Positions 58,663-64,000 of a DNA stretch of 64,000 nt are shown piece after piece. The stretch comes from Sodiomyces alkalinus F11. Its lineage: Eukaryota; Ascomycota; Sordariomycetes; Glomerellales; Plectosphaerellaceae. The stretch lies in contig NW_021167086.1 in NCBI RefSeq assembly GCF_003711515.1, forward strand, positions 748,037-812,036. The letters run 5' to 3'. The first letter of the stretch is position 1. Every line of letters starts with the position of its first letter. The notes under the pieces were generated by a model. The model worked only from the letters and a program-made list of their open reading frames with translations. It had not been told where the DNA came from and ran no database searches. The translations under genes were made by a program, and so were the position numbers.

Positions 58663-60826
58663 GATGGGAGTTTGAGGGTCGGAAGGATCCGACGGCTGAT
58701 GGGGAGCGGGAAACGCAGGACAGATATTTATCAGCGCCTGAGCTGTTGCCGATTTTTGAACGTCTGAAGTCTAAACTATTGCGGCCTCGGAGGACTAGCG
58801 GGGTTGTATCTCGGAAACGTGAGTGTCTGCAGTAAGTAACTTAGTCTTGGAGACGTTAGCGAGGTTTGGGGGCAATATCTAAGCGTAGCAGAACATACTA
58901 CACGGACAAAGTACGAGTTATGGCGGTCAGGTTTACGAGGTACAAACAAAACAAGTCCCCGAGCTTGTAGGTTTGGGGTAGGAAAAAGCTGACGGTAAGA
59001 GGGGGTTGAAGGAGGGGAATTATTTTTTTATCCCCCAAGGTAAGCACGATGGAAGCGGGGGAGGGGAATGGGAATGCACTCTCGGGTGGTACCTTCTTCA
59101 GCCTCAGGGTCATGAGCTGGAGGCCTGGGGGAGATAAGGCTGCGCCACAAATTTGCTTTGCCTTTTACCATCTTAGTCGACCCTTTGAGGAGATAAGTCT
59201 TCTCCTCCAGTGTATTTATTTGGCCAACTTCATTGGAGAATAATGCGTATCGTGGCTGACGGAGAATGCTTGCTCGTGTTGTTGCGGAATGGTCGCGGAA
59301 GCATCTCGGAAACGGTTCGGGCGGGTGTAAGCGACACAGGGACGGGGTCATTCGGCCATTCTCGGTGGTCTTTGGTGGAAGGTGAAGTTTCGCTGATTGG
59401 TCTGACAGCAAAACAGCAAAGACAGGTTGAGTGTGGCCTGGCTAGTTTGTTGATTATTAGGGGTCCAAAATGCGGGAGGGCCCGAAGGATGGACGGAGAT
59501 GACGCGGCCGCGTAAGCTTAGAGGACAAAAAGAGCAGGGGCGGGAAGGGGTCAGCCAGAGAGACTTGAATGAAGTAGACTGAACCGCGAAGGTCTGCACA
59601 AGAATCAAAGCCACGAACTTGCTAAAAGAAGTTGATAACGTACATAGAATGATACGAAGAGACAGTACCCCGTCGTCGCAGCGACATAAGAACGAAATAC
59701 AGACTAAGGTAATAACGAGTTGCACGTTTCCACGAGACCAAGGTTTCTAGCGGAGGTACCTAAGTACGGTAGTGGGAACCAAATGAGCAGTTATGTAAAC
59801 AAAGGGTTGTCCATCTGTCCTGAAGTACTTGAACTTGTTAACGGAATGAGACCGGGCAAGAAGGACGAATGATTCGAGAGTTGCACCTTTGACGTTTAGA
59901 CGCAAAACGTGTCGAGATACTTTGTATGTCAATAAAGTAATCTTTCGGGGCTGCTTCAAGTACTTCCTTCGCACACGGGGAGCAGTTAATACAGGAGTGT
60001 TAAGATTAGACAATCTCTAAAGGGTACAACGTGCATGCAGTTTGACGGGGTTCGTTTGATCAGCAAGTCACCCAAGAAGCTGGGCATCGTCTTAGGTGCC
60101 ACTAACTTCGTCTCGGCCCGGGTGCCTATTCGCCGGAGTACCCATGTCTTTAGACCAGCTGCGGTCAGGCTAACGGTTTTAGGAAGTGTACACGTACGCC
60201 GCCAAGCACCCATGGCAGCACTTCCTGTCCATATGTGAACCCTTGATAGGTGCACTCTGCTGCAACGTTGGTCATCCGGTCCGTCCTCACCCGAAACTTT
60301 CGGTCAAAAAACTCGGGGTCTCAAGTCGGGAATCTAACGCCTGCCTCGCGAGAACACAATGATCGCCTGTCAACGCCAGCGCATCCTTCCCCCCCAAAAA
60401 AAGCATGTGTACAAAACGGCAATACCAGGCAGGTACCTTACGGACGGATACGGTTATTTTTAATCTTACTTATCTGCAGTCTGTAGGTATACGGTAGGTG
60501 GATAAGGTAGGTAGGTAGTGGACAGTGGACAGACCGCAAACGCGGGCATAGTGGACCTTTGTGAACCCAAACACCCTTCCTTCCTTCTGCCAATTTTCTG
60601 GGCTTTCAGTCTAGTCCGGGCATGCGCCGACGTGGTAGCCCGTGCTCTAATAAACCAGTATCCGTAATTATGTTGACCGACTAATCTTCTTTTCCTCGTC
60701 TCTCTTCTCTATTATATTTTCCAACCACACACCACACCTTGTCCGCACTCTTCCTTTCAAAAATCCAAAGAAGAAAGAGGCTTAGCTTAGCTCGTCTCCT
60801 CGTCTCTGAATTCCGCTTCAGTCACA
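58663..60826. other. Intergenic region
   Basis: Divergent promoters of the WW-domain gene and of the cysteine-rich small protein. GGTACC/GTAGGTAGGT repeats lie at about 60430-60525. A TATA-like ATTATATTTTCC lies at about 60711. No gene seen. Confidence 0.55.
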
Positions 60827-61444
60827 ATGTCCTATCCCCAGCAGTAAGTCGCGTTGCGTCCTACTCGATTTCTTTTGTTTTGTTTGGACATCTTTGCGAC
60901 GCCCAGCCCAACCGAATCGAACCTGTCGCCCCAAATCTCTTCGTCTCTGTTTGGGTTCAGCTTCTGACCGTCACCACCTTAGGCAATACTACGGCTCCCC
61001 GCCGCCCCCTGAGGGTTACCCTCCTCCCCAGGGCTACCCTCAGGGCTATCCTCCCCCCGAGGGCTATCCCCCCCCAGGCCAACAACCGGTACGTCTCGTC
61101 GCAGCGACGCCACAATAAGCTTCCCGCCGTTTATTCTTCCAATCAGTTGGAGCTTTGTACAACATAGTGGTCTGAACTTGCCAAACTAACTCTGCGTTCC
61201 AGATGTACTACCCGCCTCAGCCTCAGCCACAGGCCCCGCCTCCCCAGGAAGAGAAGAGCCACGGATGTCTCTACACCTGGTGAGCTCGCCCTCACCCCCA
61301 ATACCACGAGAAGAACAAGTTACAGCTGTTGTTAACACGATATCTCCCCACAGTATCGCGACGCTTTGTTGTTGTTGGCTCTGCGGTGAAGCCTGCTCGT
61401 GCTGTCTCGACTGCCTAACCTGCTGCGACTGCGACTGCTGCTAA
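60827..61444 (+). CDS. Small XYPPX-repeat protein with cysteine-rich tail
   Basis: Four exons, 60827-60843, 60983-61088, 61203-61279 and 61354-61444, give only 96 residues. The first exon is 17 nt (MSYPQ plus two bases). The N-terminal half is Pro/Gly/Tyr repeats (EGYPPPQGYPQGYPPP), the XYPPX type found in annexin and rhodopsin tails. The last 34 residues contain 15 Cys, starting HGCLYTCIATLCCC and ending CCDCDCC. This plan matches the eukaryotic CYSTM-type small stress proteins, in which the Cys/hydrophobic tail is palmitoylated or membrane-inserted, and fission yeast Uvi15-like proteins. All splice sites are canonical (GTAAGT, GTACGT, GTGAGC; AG acceptors), and the frame holds through each. 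The role in membrane stress responses is inferred from the family. Confidence 0.88.
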
Positions 61445-61875
61445 ACTAGCTAGCTCGTGACGAGGCGAGACCTGTGTGATAGGAAGAGACGGAGCGAAAG
61501 GCGTGCTGGACTTGCTCATCGCACACTGGATGCGTTACGGGCCGGTGTCGATCACGCGGGGAAGAAAGGGGAAGATTGCAGGACCCAGTCTGGGCATGGT
61601 CTGGTCGAGACCTTCGACGTCACATTTTTCATCTTTGATCTCCGTCATCGGACATCACAACTACCCACTCGACGATTCGCTCTCGACGCATTTTCCTTAC
61701 AGTACCTTATTCTTTCCATACTCTCACGGTTAGGGAATAAAAGACGAACACGATTACCCCGGCGATGTTCTTCTCGGTGTGCCCGAAAGATGGACGAAAG
61801 AAGAGTTCAACATTGCATATTGCATGACCGTTTCGCTATATCCTTGTTGTGTCTAGTATATATTCAAGCTCAACC
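61445..61875. other. Convergent 3' flanks
   Basis: 431 bp between two convergent genes; no gene or structured element recognised. Confidence 0.65.
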
Positions 61876-62905
61876 TCATTTCTTGGGATCCATAAGTTGG
61901 ACAAATTCGTGATCTGCATCGAGGTTAGACGGTGTCGAAGGTCATCGTTCCTTTTTTTTTTTTTTTTTGTTGAGTTGGCCGCGTGAAGAAACGGCTCTCA
62001 ACAAAGGACCAGGGAAACCACTCACAATCGATGGAGCCGTTTCTGTCCAGATCGGCCTGCCGGACCATCTCGTCGATCTCCTCATCTGAATGCCTCTGAC
62101 CCAGTGAGATGAGGACGGAGCGTAGCTCACTTGGCGAGACGGAGCCGCTGCCGTCCTTGTCGAAGACCTCGAAAGCGGCGACTAGCTCGTTTTTGCTCTC
62201 GCCGACGGGCCTGGCCGGCTCAGCCATGATCTCGAGGAATTCTTTCGTGTTGGCAGTTAGCAGACCATCGTTTGACGAATAGTAAGACGTCGGGGGTTCT
62301 TTTCTTTCTTTTTCTTAACAAGTCCGCGGCCCAGGGAGTTGAAGGAAAGACAAGGGGGACCTAGCCATACCCTCAAAGTTGATGCGGCCGTCGCCATCGA
62401 CGTCAATCTCCAGAATCATCTGTTTGACTTCGTCAAGAGTCGGCTTCAGACCGAGGGAATTCATGGCGACCTGGAGCTCGGTAGGGCAGATATCGCCTAG
62501 GGACGGTGTCACGTCAGTCAGGTTGGTCTAGAGGTGAAGAAAAACTACCCGCAAGGCTGAAGATCATTTAAGAGAACCCCGGAACATACCGGTTCCATCT
62601 CGGTCCTAAGAAAGCGGCGCCATGTCAGTCCTGGCTTGTCATTCCTTGGCGGCTCGTCCATGAAGACGGTCACGAAAAGGAGAGAGGGCAGGGGCTACAT
62701 ACGAAGACCTTAAAGACGTCCACTAGATCATTGTATTGCTCCTGTGTGAGATTGGCGACAGCTGTTGAAGGCTACGTGGTGGTAATGGTGAACGCGGTCA
62801 TCAGTCAGCGAAAGCACGAGGTTGCCATGTTTGATATGAGGACGAATCAGCATAGGGGTAGGGAGGCGGGGTAGGATCAGAGGCTGGTTCACCACGACGC
62901 ACCAT
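61876..62905 (-). CDS. Calmodulin-like four-EF-hand protein
   Basis: Six exons read from the complement: 62905-62903 (only the ATG), 62771-62703, 62605-62590 (16 nt), 62496-62371, 62241-62026 and 61913-61876, giving 155 residues. All four EF-hand calcium loops are complete: DRDGTGDICPTE, DVDGDGRINFEE, DKDGSGSVSPSE and DLDRNGSIDYHE, each with acidic residues at positions 1, 3 and 12 (Asn replaces Asp nowhere critical). The C-terminus EFVQLMDPKK echoes canonical calmodulin, but the overall sequence is divergent from the almost invariant fungal calmodulin, so this is a paralogue (calmodulin-like or caltractin-like). An intron directly after the ATG is also known from calmodulin genes. Every inferred junction restores the EF-hand pattern. 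The first exon is the least certain part; the rest is firm. Confidence 0.9.
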
Positions 62906-64000
62906 ATTTTCTCGCGCGGGAGGGAAGAACGTGGCTGGTATTCTGGATGGTAGACGAGTGTCTATAAAGTGGCTTGGGTCCGATAGATGTGTTGCAGGAC
63001 AGAGTCCGATAATGCTCGAGTAAATTAGGTATGGGATGTTGGGTGAGGTTGCGCAAGGTGAGCTTTAGGTTCCCTGGTCGCATAAGCGCCTCGTCCCCCC
63101 TTTTACAAAACGCCCCAGCCTCAGCCACACCACGTTGTTTGGCGCCACAAGTCCCACAACCCCCTCCTTCCGTTTTCCGTTGTGCGGGGCCGGGCTGGGT
63201 ATTTGCACGCGATTCACGTGTTTTCCCCTACACTTAGACACGTGAGATAACATCACATAGGTACCTTAGGATATAGGTATGCAACGTAAGGGCTAATTAT
63301 AACTACGGTACCTTAACATGAACGGGGCAGTTATATTCTCTGACTAGATGTGAGGCGGAGTGATCCCTACTTTTGAGGACGTTCCTGGTTTTGCGCCGTG
63401 TGTTTCGCAAAAAGTTGTGTGTATTGATTGTATGGTGGGGGGGAAGGATGAGCTGGCACGGCGCTTGATGCAAGCCTAAGCAATACAGGGAGGTATTACG
63501 CGGCCTCGGTTTTGCTTGGCATATGGACTGATTTCGAGATAGGTATGTCTCCCCCATTTGGTCTTTTACAGCATGAACCTGTTACTCCTACGGTATGCCT
63601 TGTGCCGAACGCCTTCCGAAGAGTATTAAGGTAAGGACCGTATTTCGTCGAAGTATGTCTGAGCAAAAAGCCCCTATAGAGATGTGCTTCACGGAAGAAA
63701 TACCTAAGTACACCATACTCCAGATGACTCGAGGGACTTCTACTCTGGTTGTTTCAGGGGATGGGTGACACACTCATGCGCACCGCATTGTCAGACCCCA
63801 GATACAAATCTGCAATGAGGTCCCGTGCTGCTTGGCAACCGTCAGACTGTACTTCGTATGGTCACTCCAGTCACTCCAGGTGCCTTCTGCCTCTGCAGCG
63901 TACAGAAAGATTTGTGATTTGCACCTGCTACCGCATGCCGCAGGGGACACTGTAACAACTCGAAAAAGTCCCCATAAAATTAGTAGGTACACACCAGGGG
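62906..64000. other. Upstream flank of the calmodulin-like gene
   Basis: No gene seen to the window end. It includes the probable promoter of the calmodulin-like gene and GGTACC/TACCTTAGG repeats at about 63255-63315. Confidence 0.6.

Noticed and set aside
61876..62905. Canonical calmodulin
   Set aside because: The EF-hand loops and N-terminus differ too much from the almost invariant fungal calmodulin; it is a calmodulin-like paralogue.

Overview
The window is nuclear DNA of a filamentous ascomycete (Pezizomycotina, most likely a Sordariomycete). Protein genes are interrupted by short introns of about 56-190 nt with GTAAGT/GTATGT-like donors, CTAAC/CTGAC branch points and YAG acceptors. Coding DNA is GC-rich at third positions, intergenic DNA is pyrimidine-tract rich, and the gene set (velvet factor VelB, fungal-type TERT, giant involucrin-repeat protein, DUF3602, wax-synthase-type MBOAT) is typical of moulds. 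No transposon, viral, CRISPR or bacterial feature was seen.

Layout. The first third (100-23421) is one enormous two-exon gene for a protein of about 7,711 residues. It has a Q/P/Y-rich head, about 32 lysine-block modules alternating with acidic Pro/Glu/Ala linkers, and a conserved coiled-coil plus globular C-terminus. The plan fits the fungal 'involucrin repeat' proteins and resembles the Woronin-body tether leashin. Next come a convergent, probably mitochondrial helical-repeat protein (24023-26131, minus), diverging from uroporphyrinogen decarboxylase HEM12 (26728-28024), and a small DUF3602 protein (28694-29092, minus). A 5.4-kb gap without a convincing gene precedes velB (34511-36238).

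The middle holds a DH-BAR-SH3 Rho-family GEF (38011-43041, minus), divergent from a complete nine-exon telomerase reverse transcriptase gene (44881-49017), then a wax-synthase-type membrane acyltransferase (50023-51705) and tRNA-Ser(CGA) (51928-52009). The last part holds a small Myb/SANT-domain protein (55178-56092), a WW-domain protein with a glycine-zipper segment (57697-58662, minus), a tiny XYPPX/cysteine-rich-tail protein (60827-61444), and a four-EF-hand calmodulin-like protein with an ATG-only first exon and a 16-nt micro-exon (61876-62905, minus).

The genes do not form an obvious pathway or cluster; this is ordinary chromosomal housekeeping and regulatory content. Exon structures were inferred by reading splice signals and keeping family-conserved protein sequence in frame; no search or alignment could be run. 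The most unusual object is the giant repeat protein. Smaller points of interest are its recently amplified super-repeats, the micro-exon gene, the large gap before velB, and a dispersed GGTACC/CCTAAGG intergenic repeat.
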